DNA from: Paucimonas sp.
Lineage (GTDB): Bacteria > Pseudomonadota > Gammaproteobacteria > Pseudomonadales > Pseudomonadaceae
Assembly (NCBI GenBank): GCA_031253995.1
Contig: JAIRVG010000038.1
Coordinates: forward strand, 1 to 64,000
Length of the DNA: 64,000 nucleotides
Direction of reading: 5' to 3'
The position numbers and the translations under genes were made by a program. This document shows positions 11,132 to 19,958 of this stretch, piece by piece. A model generated the notes under the pieces. It did not search any database, had not been told where the DNA came from, and was given only the letters and a program-made list of their open reading frames with translations. Numbering within the stretch: position 1 is the first letter of the stretch; each line of letters opens with the position of its first letter.

Positions 11132-11335
11132 TCAGTTGAAGGCGAAACCTTCGATAATGCCGTTCGCGTCCGCCTGAATGTGAATTCGCATCGGGTCGAA
11201 CTCCCGGGTGGACATCTCGCTCGGCCCAACGACACGAGGGCGCAGGGTGATGGCGCTGATCTCGTCCTTGATCGAGGGCGCGTAACGGCTGCCGATCAAG
11301 TGAGACAAGGCTTGCAAGACTTCTTCGTTGGTCAT
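11132..11335 (-). CDS. Small peptidase inhibitor I78-like protein
   Basis: A 67-residue protein starting MTNEEVLQAL, with AGGAG eight bases upstream of the ATG. The segment RPRVVGPSEMSTREFDPMRI, followed by an acidic turn, resembles the I78 inhibitor pattern (R..GP....T.D..P.RLN). It has no signal peptide and no cysteines, unlike many exported I78 proteins, so a cytoplasmic role is possible. The target is unknown. It lies downstream of the cupin gene on the same strand. Confidence 0.75.
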   Translation of the reverse strand: MTNEEVLQALSHLIGSRYAPSIKDEISAITLRPRVVGPSEMSTREFDPMRIHIQADANGIIEGFAFN

Positions 11336-11415
11336 GGTGTCGCTCCTTAGCGGTCGATGGCCCGACATGGGCCAGGCCATCCTCCCGCCGAGCGGTCCTG
11401 CCCCTGCGTTAACTA

Positions 11416-11775
11416 TTACTTCTGTTCGAACATGACATAGATCTTGCGGCAGGGCTCCAGCACCTCCCAGGTGCCTTTGAAGCCGGCCGGGATCACGAAC
11501 CGATCGCCGGTACGCAGGGTCTTGGCATTGCCTTCCTGGTCGCGCAGCACCGAAACACCCTGGGTGATCTCGCAGTATTCGTGCTCGGTGTAGTTCACCG
11601 TCCACTGTCCGACCTCGCCTTCCCACACACCTGCCGCGAATTGGCCGCATGGGCTGGAATAGTGGTTGTAGACCGCCTGGTCCGGCTCGCCCTTGAGGAT
11701 TTTTTCCGCGGCTGGGCGGTAGCGTTCGGCCTCGGTGAGTGCCTGGGCGAAGTCGATGATGGTGCCGATGCTCAT
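11416..11775 (-). CDS. Cupin domain protein near polyamine aldehyde dehydrogenase
   Basis: A 119-residue single-domain cupin starting MSIGTIIDFAQA. The cupin motifs are visible: GEVGQWTVNYTEHEYCEIT with a likely metal-binding Glu/His set, then GDRFVIPAGFKGTWEV. It belongs to the small cupins (DUF861-like) often found beside aldehyde dehydrogenases of polyamine catabolism. It is divergent from kauB/pauC, which suggests a shared control region. No reaction can be assigned. Confidence 0.8.
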   Translation of the reverse strand: MSIGTIIDFAQALTEAERYRPAAEKILKGEPDQAVYNHYSSPCGQFAAGVWEGEVGQWTVNYTEHEYCEITQGVSVLRDQEGNAKTLRTGDRFVIPAGFKGTWEVLEPCRKIYVMFEQK

Positions 11776-11970
11776 GGTGATTCCCTTTTGTTGTTTAATA
11801 AAATGCACATCAGTAGGCGTTTAGGCCATTCGTGTCAAATATATTGATAGTTTCTACCGGCTGGTTTAGGGTGTCGGGTGCCAGTGTGCGCTTGTCGCCC
11901 GGCCAGAATTATTGACACGTCGTGATGTCCTCAGTACGGCGTTGCACCTTAACAAGAGGAGGAGTTTCGT

Positions 11971-13464
11971 ATGACCACCCTGACTCGTGCGGATTGGGAA
12001 CAGCGTGCCCAGCAATTGAAGATCGAAGGTCGCGCCTTCATCAACGGCGAATACACCGATGCCGCATCCGGTGAAACCTTCGACTGCCTGAGCCCGGTGG
12101 ACGGACGCTTCCTGGCCAAGGTTGCCAGCTGCGATCTGGCCGACGCCAACCGCGCTGTCGAAAATGCCCGCGCCGTGTTCGAATCCGGCGTCTGGTCGCG
12201 CCAGGCCCCGGCCAAGCGCAAAGCCACCCTGATCCGCTTCGCCGACCTGCTGCGCAAGAACGTCGAAGAGCTGGCCCTGCTGGAAACCCTGGACATGGGC
12301 AAGCCGATCGGTGACTCCTCCACCATCGACGTCCCCGGTGCTGCCAACGCCATCCACTGGACGGCCGAAGCCATCGATAAAGTCTACGACGAAGTCGCCC
12401 CGACCCCGCACGATCAGCTGGGCCTGGTGACCCGCGAGCCTGTGGGCGTGGTCGGCGCGATCGTGCCGTGGAACTTCCCGCTGCTGATGGCCTGCTGGAA
12501 ACTCGGTCCGGCCCTGGCCACCGGTAACTCCATCGTCCTCAAGCCTTCGGAAAAGTCGCCACTGACCGCCATCCGCATCGCCCAACTGGCGATCGAGGCT
12601 GGTATCCCGGCCGGCGTGCTGAACGTGCTGCCAGGCTACGGCCACACCGTGGGCAAGGCCCTGGCCCTGCACATGGACGTCGACACCCTGGTGTTCACCG
12701 GCTCGACCAAGATCGCCAAGCAACTGATGGTCTACGCAGGCGAATCGAACATGAAGCGCGTCTGGCTGGAAGCCGGTGGCAAGAGCCCGAACATCGTCTT
12801 CGCCGACGCTCCTGACCTGAAGGCCGCTGCCGAAGCTGCTGCCAGCGCCATCGCCTTCAACCAGGGCGAAGTCTGCACCGCAGGTTCGCGCCTGCTGGTC
12901 GAGCGCTCGATCAAGGACAAATTCCTGCCGATGGTCGTCGAGGCCCTGAAGGCCTGGAAGCCGGGCAACCCGCTGGATCCGTCGACCACCGTCGGCGCGC
13001 TGGTGGACACCCAGCAGATGAACACCGTGCTGTCGTACATCGATGCCGGCCACCAGGACGGCGCCAAGCTGCTCGCTGGCGGCAAGCGTATTCTGGAAGA
13101 GACCGGCGGCACCTACGTCGAGCCGACCATCTTCGACGGCGTGACCAACGCCATGAAGATCGCCAAGGAAGAGATCTTCGGCCCCGTGCTGTCGGTCATC
13201 ACCTTCGACACCGCCGAGGAAGCCGTGGCCATTGCCAACGACACCCCGTACGGCCTGGCGGCTGGCATCTGGACCGCGGACATCTCCAAGGCCCACAACA
13301 CCGCCCGTGCCGTGCGCGCCGGCAGCGTGTGGGTCAACCAGTACGACGGTGGCGACATGACCGCGCCATTCGGCGGTTTCAAGCAGTCGGGGAACGGCCG
13401 TGACAAGTCGCTGCATGCACTGGAGAAGTACACCGAGCTGAAAGCGACCTGGATCAAGCTGTAA
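11971..13464 (+). CDS. kauB: Aldehyde dehydrogenase, KauB/PauC (PuuC) type
   Basis: A 497-residue NAD(P)-dependent aldehyde dehydrogenase. Visible motifs are VPWNFPLLMACWK, FTGSTKIAK, LEAGGKSPNIVF with catalytic Glu, and GEVCTAGSR with catalytic Cys302. The closest family is the one that oxidises gamma-glutamyl-aminoaldehydes and related omega-aminoaldehydes in putrescine/polyamine and arginine breakdown. A PuuB-like oxidase (18.5 kb) and a PauR-like regulator (23.9 kb) lie nearby, as around P. aeruginosa kauB. The symbol is by family and synteny. Confidence 0.88.
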   Translation: MTTLTRADWEQRAQQLKIEGRAFINGEYTDAASGETFDCLSPVDGRFLAKVASCDLADANRAVENARAVFESGVWSRQAPAKRKATLIRFADLLRKNVEELALLETLDMGKPIGDSSTIDVPGAANAIHWTAEAIDKVYDEVAPTPHDQLGLVTREPVGVVGAIVPWNFPLLMACWKLGPALATGNSIVLKPSEKSPLTAIRIAQLAIEAGIPAGVLNVLPGYGHTVGKALALHMDVDTLVFTGSTKIAKQLMVYAGESNMKRVWLEAGGKSPNIVFADAPDLKAAAEAAASAIAFNQGEVCTAGSRLLVERSIKDKFLPMVVEALKAWKPGNPLDPSTTVGALVDTQQMNTVLSYIDAGHQDGAKLLAGGKRILEETGGTYVEPTIFDGVTNAMKIAKEEIFGPVLSVITFDTAEEAVAIANDTPYGLAAGIWTADISKAHNTARAVRAGSVWVNQYDGGDMTAPFGGFKQSGNGRDKSLHALEKYTELKATWIKL

Positions 13465-13471
13465 ATCCAGC

Positions 13472-13494
13472 GGGGCCGCTTGGCGGCCCTTTTC
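13472..13494 (+). terminator. Terminator after kauB
   Basis: GGGCCGCTTGGCGGCCC is followed by TTTTCG, close behind the kauB stop codon. Confidence 0.75.
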
Positions 13495-13550
13495 GTGGGT
13501 GAATCCGCTGTAGGCGTGGGTTCACCCGCGATGGGCTGCACAGCAGCTCC
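13495..13550. repeat. Degenerate REP element
   Basis: GGGTTCACCCGCGATGGGCTG resembles the REP core, preceded by a decayed second copy (GTGAATCCGCTGTAGG). It lies between kauB and the MFS gene. Confidence 0.6.
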
Positions 13551-13628
13551 GAAAGAAACTAGCCGGGCCGGCCCATGCCGTCCCGGCTTTGTCGTCTCTG
13601 CTGTTCAAGATCTGCCTGGGAGGCTGTC

Positions 13629-14768
13629 ATGCGTTGGGGAACCTATTTTGCCGTGCTGGCGTCGGTGCTCAGTGTCGGGCTCGCGCTCGGCGTGAGCATG
13701 CCGCTGGTGTCCTTGCGCCTGGAGGGCTGGGGCTACGGTGGGTTCGCCATTGGCGTGATGGCGGCGATGCCCGCGCTCGGTGTGCTGCTCGGGGCCAGCC
13801 TGGCCAGTCGCCTGGCCGGCTGGGTGGGCGTACCGGCGGCGATGCGCCTGTGCCTGTGGGGCGGTGCGCTGTCGATCGGGCTGGTGGCAGTGTTGCCCAG
13901 CTATGCCCTGTGGTTGGCGTTGCGCCTGGTGATCGGCATGGCCCTGACCGTGGTGTTCATCCTGGGTGAGAGCTGGATCAACCAACTGGTGATCGAGCAA
14001 TGGCGTGGCCGGCTGGTGGCGCTGTATGGCAGCAGCTATGCCTTGAGCCAGCTTGCCGGTCCGCTGGTGCTGGGGTTCCTTGGCTCGGACGATGACTTCG
14101 GCTTCTGGGCCGCCACAGCGCTGCTGCTGTTTGCGCCGTTGCTGTTGATGGGGCGCGGCGGTGCGCCCAGCACCGAGGCGTGCAGCGTCACCTTCGGCGA
14201 CCTGTTCGGGTTCTGCCGGCGCCTGCCGGTGATCGCCTGGGCCATTGCGCTGTTTGCCGCCTTCGAGGCGATGATCCTGACCTTGCTGCCGGTGTACTGC
14301 CTGCAACAAGGGTTCACTGCCGAGATCGCGCTGTTCATGGTCAGCACCGTGGTGGTGGGCGATGCCGTGCTGCAGCTGCCGATTGGTGCCCTGGCCGACT
14401 ACATGTCGCGGCGGACGCTGTTCAGTGGCTGCGCCCTGACCTTGCTCGTGTCGAGCCTGGCCATCCCGCTCACGTTGCACACGCCTGCCATCTGGCCGGT
14501 CTGGGTATTGTTCGGGGCCAGTGCCGGTGGCCTGTTCACCCTGTCGCTGGTGCTGATCGGCGAGCGTTATCGGGATGACGAGCTGGTGCGCGCCAACGCG
14601 CATGTGGCACAGCTGTGGGGTATCGGTTGCCTGCTCGGACCGTTGATTGCCGGCGCTGGCAGCCAGTGGATCAGTGGGCATGCATTGCCGTGGCTGATGG
14701 CGGCAGGGGCTGCGGGGTTGGTGGTGTTGACCCGGCGGCGCGACGCCTTCGAGCCTGCTTCGGCTTGA
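13629..14768 (+). CDS. MFS transporter (YcaD-like)
   Basis: A 379-residue inner-membrane transporter of the major facilitator superfamily with about 12 hydrophobic segments. The start at MRWGTYFAVLAS has GGGAGG five bases upstream; the frame is open 18 codons further. Segments such as RLVIGMALTVVFILGESWIN and the later symmetrical half resemble the E. coli YcaD group. The substrate is unknown, and no catabolic gene is coupled to it. Confidence 0.85.
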   Translation: MRWGTYFAVLASVLSVGLALGVSMPLVSLRLEGWGYGGFAIGVMAAMPALGVLLGASLASRLAGWVGVPAAMRLCLWGGALSIGLVAVLPSYALWLALRLVIGMALTVVFILGESWINQLVIEQWRGRLVALYGSSYALSQLAGPLVLGFLGSDDDFGFWAATALLLFAPLLLMGRGGAPSTEACSVTFGDLFGFCRRLPVIAWAIALFAAFEAMILTLLPVYCLQQGFTAEIALFMVSTVVVGDAVLQLPIGALADYMSRRTLFSGCALTLLVSSLAIPLTLHTPAIWPVWVLFGASAGGLFTLSLVLIGERYRDDELVRANAHVAQLWGIGCLLGPLIAGAGSQWISGHALPWLMAAGAAGLVVLTRRRDAFEPASA

Positions 14769-14795
14769 TATCGAGGTTGGGCCTGCTTTGCAGCC

Positions 14796-14866
14796 CTTCG
14801 CGGCACAAGGCCGCTCCTACAGAAGGTTGCGTCGTACCTGTAGGCGCGGTCTTGTGCTGCGAAGGA
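14796..14866. repeat. Inverted REP-like pair (GGCACAAGGCCGC type)
   Basis: TTCGCGGCACAAGGCCGCTC and a decayed inverted copy (GTAGGCGCGGTCTTGTGCTGC) face each other between two convergent genes. The same class recurs at 34324-34391 and 53197-53223. Confidence 0.7.
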
Positions 14867-14879
14867 TTGTAAACCTGTA

Positions 14880-16436
14880 CTAAAGCATCTTCTCCAGCCC
14901 CACAGCCTTGCTGATCCAGGCATTGAAGCGCCGCCACAGCCCACCGGGTTCGGAGGTGAGCATGCGGCGTCTGCCGTTGTCTTCGGTCACCCACACCAGT
15001 TTGTCTCCCACCAGCTTTGCCTGATAGCTCAGCGCTGGCGCCATGCCCTGCACCGCGAGGTCCCGGGTGTATTCGGCCAGTTCGGGGCTGTCGACCAGCA
15101 CGCCGACCTCGGTGTTCCACAGCACCGAGCGCGGGTCGAAGTTGAACGAGCCGATGAAGGTCTTGCGTCGGTCGAAGACGATGGCCTTGCTGTGCAGGCT
15201 GGAATCGGAGCTGCCATACAGGCGCAGGCTACGGTAGGCGCTCGGGTCACCGGGTTGGCGGCGCAGTTCGTACAGTTGCACGCCGTGCTCGAGCAGGGCG
15301 CGGCGATAGGGCGCATAGCCACCGTGTACCGCCGGTACATCCGTGGCTTCCAACGAGTTGGTCAGCAGCTTGATCGAGGTGCCGGCGTCGGCGCGGCTGG
15401 TCAAGTACAGCAAGCCCGATTCGCCCGGTACGAAGTAGGCCGACACCAGGATCAGCTCGCGATGCACGTTGGCAAGCTCCGGTGCCAACTGCTGGGTCAT
15501 CAGCAGGTGCGGGTCCGGCTCATCCTGTGCCAACACCTTGCTGGGTGAATCCCACAGGGCCTTGCTGTGGGCCCAGATCAGCTCGTTGCGCCACGCGTCC
15601 AGCCGTGGATTGGACTGGTAGGCCATCAAGCGGTCGTACAAGGCTTTGTGCTTGACCCGCGCTTGCGCCAGTGAAATCTCCAGGCGCTTGCGGCTGGCAC
15701 GCAGGTCGTTGGCATCCGGCTGGCGCCAGAGGAAGTCACCGATCGGCAGGCTCAAGGCGCTGTTCCAGTACTGGTCGAAGCTGTGGCCGAGCTGGTCGGC
15801 CACCGGGCCCACGCCGAGCAGGTCGATGTCGGTGAAATTGAGGTTCGGTTCGGCGTCGAAGTATTCATCGCCCAGGTTGCGGCCGCCAACGATGGCCATG
15901 CTGTTGTCCACCAGGAACAGCTTGTTGTGCATGCGCCGGTGCTGGCGCGAGAGGTTGAACAGTCGGCCCACGGCACGGGTGGCCCCGGTGCTGCGCCCCA
16001 GGTGCAGGGGGTTGAACACGCGGATTTGGATATTGGGATGGGCGGCGAGGGTGCCCATCATGGTGTCGAGGCCGTCGCTGGTGGTGTCGTCGAGCAGCAC
16101 GCGCACGCGCACGCCGCGGTCGGCAGCGCGCAACAGTTCATGGACCAGGGCGCGGGTGCTCAAGCCATCGTGGACGATGTAGTACTGTAGGTCGATGCTC
16201 GCCTGGGCGTTGCGGATCAGCTCGGCGCGGGCGCGAAACGCCTCGTTGCTGTTGGGCAGCAGGCGAAAGCCCGAGCGTCCGTCATAGGGCGCGGCCTGAC
16301 GCTGGACGGAGCGGCCGAACGCCGACTCGCTGGCTGGCAGCGTCTGGCTGACTTGGCGGGGCATGCTGACGCTGGCACAGCCCGACAGGCCAAGCAGCAG
16401 CGCCAGCAAGAGGGGCAGAGCTCGCTGGAGTCTCAA
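14880..16436 (-). CDS. Phospholipase D-family lipoprotein (cardiolipin synthase-like)
   Basis: A 518-residue protein with lipobox LSGC (Cys20) and two complete HKD motifs, H170-x-K172...D177 and H415-x-K417...D422, each followed by the GG/GS-x-N element. Two HKD motifs define the PLD/cardiolipin synthase superfamily, so it should handle phosphatidyl groups. The lipid anchor puts the domain in the periplasm, unlike classical ClsA with its two N-terminal membrane helices. The closest group is the ClsC/YmdC-like proteins. Transcribed alone. Confidence 0.88.
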   Translation of the reverse strand: MRLQRALPLLLALLLGLSGCASVSMPRQVSQTLPASESAFGRSVQRQAAPYDGRSGFRLLPNSNEAFRARAELIRNAQASIDLQYYIVHDGLSTRALVHELLRAADRGVRVRVLLDDTTSDGLDTMMGTLAAHPNIQIRVFNPLHLGRSTGATRAVGRLFNLSRQHRRMHNKLFLVDNSMAIVGGRNLGDEYFDAEPNLNFTDIDLLGVGPVADQLGHSFDQYWNSALSLPIGDFLWRQPDANDLRASRKRLEISLAQARVKHKALYDRLMAYQSNPRLDAWRNELIWAHSKALWDSPSKVLAQDEPDPHLLMTQQLAPELANVHRELILVSAYFVPGESGLLYLTSRADAGTSIKLLTNSLEATDVPAVHGGYAPYRRALLEHGVQLYELRRQPGDPSAYRSLRLYGSSDSSLHSKAIVFDRRKTFIGSFNFDPRSVLWNTEVGVLVDSPELAEYTRDLAVQGMAPALSYQAKLVGDKLVWVTEDNGRRRMLTSEPGGLWRRFNAWISKAVGLEKML

Positions 16437-16495
16437 GGGAGGATCGTCCTGTACAGCAAGGGCTTATGGTTTGGACCGTGGAGGGCGGCGCAAAG

Positions 16496-17926
16496 TTACG
16501 CCGGGTCTTCGTCCGCTTCCAGTAGACGAAGGGCGGTTTCACCTACTTTGCGTACGGCAGCCTCGATCTGTGGCGTGGGCCGCGCGGCAAAGTTCATGCG
16601 CAGGCAATGCCGGTACTTGCCCGACGCCGAGAAGATGCTGCCGACGGCAATCTGCACCCCCTGCTCCAGTAAAGCCCGGTTCAGGCGCAGCGTATCGAAA
16701 CTTTCCGGCAATTCAACCCACAGCATGAACCCGCCCTGGGGCCGGCTGGCGCGGGTGCCAGGCGGAAAGTATCGCGTCACCCAGTCGCTCATCTGGTCGC
16801 GGCCACGCTGATATTGGGTGCGCATGCGGCGCACGTGAGGCTGGTAGTGGCCGGCCTGGATGAAGTCGGCGATGGCCAGTTGCGGCTGGCTGGCGGTGCT
16901 GCCGGTGCTGATGTACTTCATGTGCAGCACGCGCTCCAGGTAGCGTCCGGGCGCGACCCAGCCGACCCGCAGGCCCGGCGCCAGGGTCTTGGAGAAGGAG
17001 CTGCACAGCAGCACACGGCCGTCTTCGTCGAACGACTTGATGGTCCGCGGGCGCGGGTAGGTGTAGGCCAAATCGCCGTACACATCGTCCTCGAGAATGG
17101 CCACGTCATAGCGCTGGGCGAGGGTCAGCAACGCCTTTTTGCGCGCCTCGGGCATGATGTAGCCCAGCGGGTTGTTGCAACTGGGGGTGAGCTGGATGAG
17201 TTTGATCGGCCACTGTTCCAGTGCCAGCTCCAGGGCCTCGAGGCTGATGCCGGTGAGCGGGTCGGTGGGAATCTCCAAGGCCTTCATGCCCAGGCCCTTG
17301 AGGGTCTGCATCGCGCCGTGGAAGCTGGGAGCCTCGACGGCAACGATATCTCCCGGCTCGCACACGGCGCGGATGCTGGTGGACAGCGCCTCGTGGCAGC
17401 CGGTGGTCACCACCAGGTCGGCCGGGCCCAGGCGACAGCCGGAGTCGAGCATCAGCCGGGCGATCTGCTCGCGCAGGGCCAGGTTGCCGTGAATGTTGTC
17501 GTAGTACAGCCCCGGCATGTCCTGGCGCCGGCTGAGCTGGGCCAGGCTTCGCAGCAGCGGCTTGAGGGTCGGGCTGTCGATGTCGGGCATGCCGCGACCG
17601 AGCTGGATCACGCCTTTTTGCGGCGTGCTGCGCACCAGTTCCAGCACTTGGTCCCACTGCGAGATATCCACCGGACGTTGGGCGGTGCGGCTCATGGCGG
17701 GCAGCGCAGGAAGGCTGCGGTCCTCGGCGACGAAATAGCCAGACTTGGGCCGCGGCGAGACCAGGCCGTTGTCTTCGAGCAGACGATAGGCCTGCTGCAC
17801 CGTGCTCAGGCTGACCCCATGCTCAAGGCTCAGGGCACGCACCGATGGCAGGCGCTGGCCGGGGCGGTACAGGCCCTGCTCGATGCGGGCGCCGAGCAGT
17901 TCGGCGAGGTTCAGATAGAGGGTCAC
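16496..17926 (-). CDS. MocR-family GntR/aminotransferase regulator
   Basis: A 476-residue regulator with an N-terminal winged helix (RLPSVRALSLEHGVSLSTVQ, about residues 30-60) and a fold-type I aminotransferase domain carrying the PLP lysine in SSFSKTLAPG. I use a GTG start with AGGAG six bases upstream; no ATG fits as well. MocR proteins bind PLP and usually sense amines or vitamin B6. It is divergent from a DUF1127 gene and next to a PuuB-like oxidase, so an amine or polyamine effector is plausible but unproven. Confidence 0.9.
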   Translation of the reverse strand: MTLYLNLAELLGARIEQGLYRPGQRLPSVRALSLEHGVSLSTVQQAYRLLEDNGLVSPRPKSGYFVAEDRSLPALPAMSRTAQRPVDISQWDQVLELVRSTPQKGVIQLGRGMPDIDSPTLKPLLRSLAQLSRRQDMPGLYYDNIHGNLALREQIARLMLDSGCRLGPADLVVTTGCHEALSTSIRAVCEPGDIVAVEAPSFHGAMQTLKGLGMKALEIPTDPLTGISLEALELALEQWPIKLIQLTPSCNNPLGYIMPEARKKALLTLAQRYDVAILEDDVYGDLAYTYPRPRTIKSFDEDGRVLLCSSFSKTLAPGLRVGWVAPGRYLERVLHMKYISTGSTASQPQLAIADFIQAGHYQPHVRRMRTQYQRGRDQMSDWVTRYFPPGTRASRPQGGFMLWVELPESFDTLRLNRALLEQGVQIAVGSIFSASGKYRHCLRMNFAARPTPQIEAAVRKVGETALRLLEADEDPA

Positions 17927-17962
17927 GGCATACTCCTGGGCACTGTCTGTGACGTCGACCGG

Positions 17963-18047
17963 TACAGATGGGCTGAAAATACGCCATTCAGTCGTGTTTC
18001 GGCCAATTCTGTATGGGAATAATAAGCCAGTATTGGATCTGTATTGT
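17963..18047. promoter_or_regulatory. Repeated TCTGTA/GTATTG motifs in the MocR-DUF1127 spacer
   Basis: TACAGAT at 17963 is an inverted copy of ATCTGTA at 18037, and TTCTGTA lies at 18007. GTATGGG (18011), GTATTGG (18030) and GTATTGT (18041) form a direct-repeat set. MocR regulators often bind direct repeats, so this is a candidate operator. Confidence 0.45.
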
Positions 18048-18105
18048 CGAGGGCGCAAAACCGCATGCTTTCTCCACGGTTCGATCAGAGCAGGAGAGCG
18101 CAGTG

Positions 18106-18336
18106 ATGGGCGGCGTGAGCGACGTACGTTTGCAATTGTTGGCCGAGGAACTGGAAGAGGGCCTGCGGCCGAAGGTCTACAACGCCCCGGCCGGGCTGGG
18201 ACGTTGGGGTTTGATGCTGCACCGCTGGCGCACTCGCCGGGCCTTGTTGCAGTTGGACGATGGCCAGCTGAGGGACATCGGCCTGAGCTGGGAGCAGGCG
18301 CGCGAAGAAGGGCGCAAACCCTTCTGGAAAGACTGA
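18106..18336 (+). CDS. DUF1127 small protein
   Basis: A 76-residue protein starting MGGVSDVRLQ; a GTG one codon upstream is an equal alternative, since AGGAG at 18092-18096 lies six bases from it and nine from the ATG. The C-terminal part WRTRRALLQLDDGQLRDIGL with SWEQAREEGRKPFW is the DUF1127 (YjiS-like) pattern. Such small Arg-rich proteins are linked in other bacteria to RNA turnover and phosphate or oxidative stress. The neighbouring MocR gene probably controls it. Confidence 0.85.
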   Translation: MGGVSDVRLQLLAEELEEGLRPKVYNAPAGLGRWGLMLHRWRTRRALLQLDDGQLRDIGLSWEQAREEGRKPFWKD

Positions 18337-18345
18337 ATGCGATTG

Positions 18346-18468
18346 TTGTGGGAGCGTGCGGCGAGTGCAGACCTTGTGGGCGGTTCGGCGCTCCGATTCA
18401 CCCGCGAACACCGGCAAAGCCGGTGCCATCCACCGCGTTACATGCTTCGCGGGTAGACCCCCACAGAT
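18346..18468. repeat. Degenerate REP cluster with hairpin
   Basis: Two decayed REP copies in opposite orientation (GGAGCGTGCGGCGAG..., TTCGCGGGTAGACCCCCAC) flank a CACCGGC-AAA-GCCGGTG hairpin at 18409-18427. They lie between the convergent DUF1127 and puuB-like genes. Confidence 0.6.
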
Positions 18469-18487
18469 CTGCGCATCGTTCCAAGAT

Positions 18488-19780
18488 TCAGACCAGCTCC
18501 TTGAGCCGATGCCAGAGCATGCCCAGGGCCAGCAGCGGCGAGCGCAGCAGCTTGCCGCCGGGGAAGGTGATGTGCGGGACCTGGGCGAACAGATCGAAGC
18601 GCCCGCTCTGTTGGCCGCTGATGGCTTCACCGAGCAGGCGCCCGGCCAGGTGGGTGGCGTTCACGCCGTGGCCTGAGTAGGCCTGGGCGTAATAGACGTT
18701 GGGCTGGCTGGCCAGGCGCCCGATCTGCGGCAGGCGGTTGGCACCGATGCCGATCATGCCGCCCCATTGGTAGTCGATGCGCACGTCGGCCAGTTGCGCA
18801 AACACCTTGAGCATCTTGGGGCGCATATAGGCGGCGATATCCTTCGGGTCGCGCCCGGAGTAATGGCAGGCTCCGCCGAATAGCAAGCGGTGGTCGGCCG
18901 ACAGGCGATAGTAGTCCAGCGCGACCCGCTGATCGCAGACGGCCATGTTCTGCGGCAGCAGTTGGCGGGCACGCTCCTCGCCCAGCGGTTCGGTGGCGAT
19001 GATGTAGCTGCCGGCGGGCAGCACCTTGCCGCCCAGTTCGCGGTTCAGGTCGTTGTGGTAGGCGTTGCAGCACAGCACCAAGGTGTTGGCGCGCACGCGT
19101 CCTTTGGCGGTATGGACCTGCACCTGCGGGCCATAGTCGATGCGCGTCACCTCCGACAGCTCGTGCAGCTTCACGCCCAGGCTGGCAGCGACCCGTGCTT
19201 CGCCCAGGGCCAGGTTGAGCGGGTGCAGGTGGCCCGAGCCCATGTCGATCAACCCGCCCACATAGCGGTCCGAGCCCACCACGTTGTGCATGTCGCAGGC
19301 CGGCACCAGGCGCAGGTCGTGGCGATAGCCCAGGCTGCGCAGTTCTTCGGCGTCCTCGGCGAAGCCTTCCAGTTCGCCCGGTTTGTTGGCCAGGTCGCAA
19401 TAGCCCCAGGTCAGGTCGCAGGCAATGGCATGGCGCTCGACGCGCTCGCGGACAATATCCACCGCTTCCAGGCCCATGAGTTTGAGGCTGCGCACGCCTT
19501 GCTCGCCGAGAATGGGCAGGAACTGCTCCAGGCCATGGCCGACGCCGCGAATCAACTGCCCACCGTTGCGCCCACTGGCGCCCCAGCCAATCCTGCGCGC
19601 CTCCAGCAGGATGACCGACAGGCCGCGCTCGGCCAGTTCGATGGCGGTGTTCAGGCCCGAATAGCCGCCGCCGACGATGCAGACGTCCGCGCCGTGGTCG
19701 CCTTCGAGGGCCGGGTAGGCGGTGTGCGGCAGGCTGCTGGCGGCGTAGTAGGAGGCGGCGTGCTGCGCGCTGTGGATCAT
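18488..19780 (-). CDS. puuB: FAD-dependent oxidoreductase, gamma-glutamylputrescine oxidase type
   Basis: A 430-residue DAO-family flavoprotein with the Rossmann motif CIVGGGYSGLNTA near residues 34-46 and the substrate-domain segment WGGMIGIGANRLPQIG near the C-terminus. The closest family is PuuB/PauB, which oxidises gamma-glutamylated polyamines to the aldehyde later used by PuuC/KauB. The linked kauB and PauR-like genes support this. The family has several paralogs in pseudomonads, so the exact polyamine is open. Confidence 0.82.
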   Translation of the reverse strand: MIHSAQHAASYYAASSLPHTAYPALEGDHGADVCIVGGGYSGLNTAIELAERGLSVILLEARRIGWGASGRNGGQLIRGVGHGLEQFLPILGEQGVRSLKLMGLEAVDIVRERVERHAIACDLTWGYCDLANKPGELEGFAEDAEELRSLGYRHDLRLVPACDMHNVVGSDRYVGGLIDMGSGHLHPLNLALGEARVAASLGVKLHELSEVTRIDYGPQVQVHTAKGRVRANTLVLCCNAYHNDLNRELGGKVLPAGSYIIATEPLGEERARQLLPQNMAVCDQRVALDYYRLSADHRLLFGGACHYSGRDPKDIAAYMRPKMLKVFAQLADVRIDYQWGGMIGIGANRLPQIGRLASQPNVYYAQAYSGHGVNATHLAGRLLGEAISGQQSGRFDLFAQVPHITFPGGKLLRSPLLALGMLWHRLKELV

Positions 19781-19958
19781 GATTCGGCCCTGGAAAATGG
19801 GGGAGGCGGCGAGGATAAGCTGTGCAATCGCGGTGGGGCAACCAGCGAGGGCTGGGCCCTCGTTCGCGGCTGAACCGGCGGCGATTGACGTGCGGGAGCG
19901 GGTTCGCCGCTGAACAGGCCTATAATCCCCTCACTATTTCCTTGCGCTCTATCTCGCC

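Noticed and set aside
11866..13416. A 516-codon open frame antisense to kauB
   Set aside because: It mirrors the third-position GC bias of the aldehyde dehydrogenase gene, has no recognisable domain and is rich in low-complexity Gly/Asp/Val/His. The plus-strand gene is complete with all active-site motifs.
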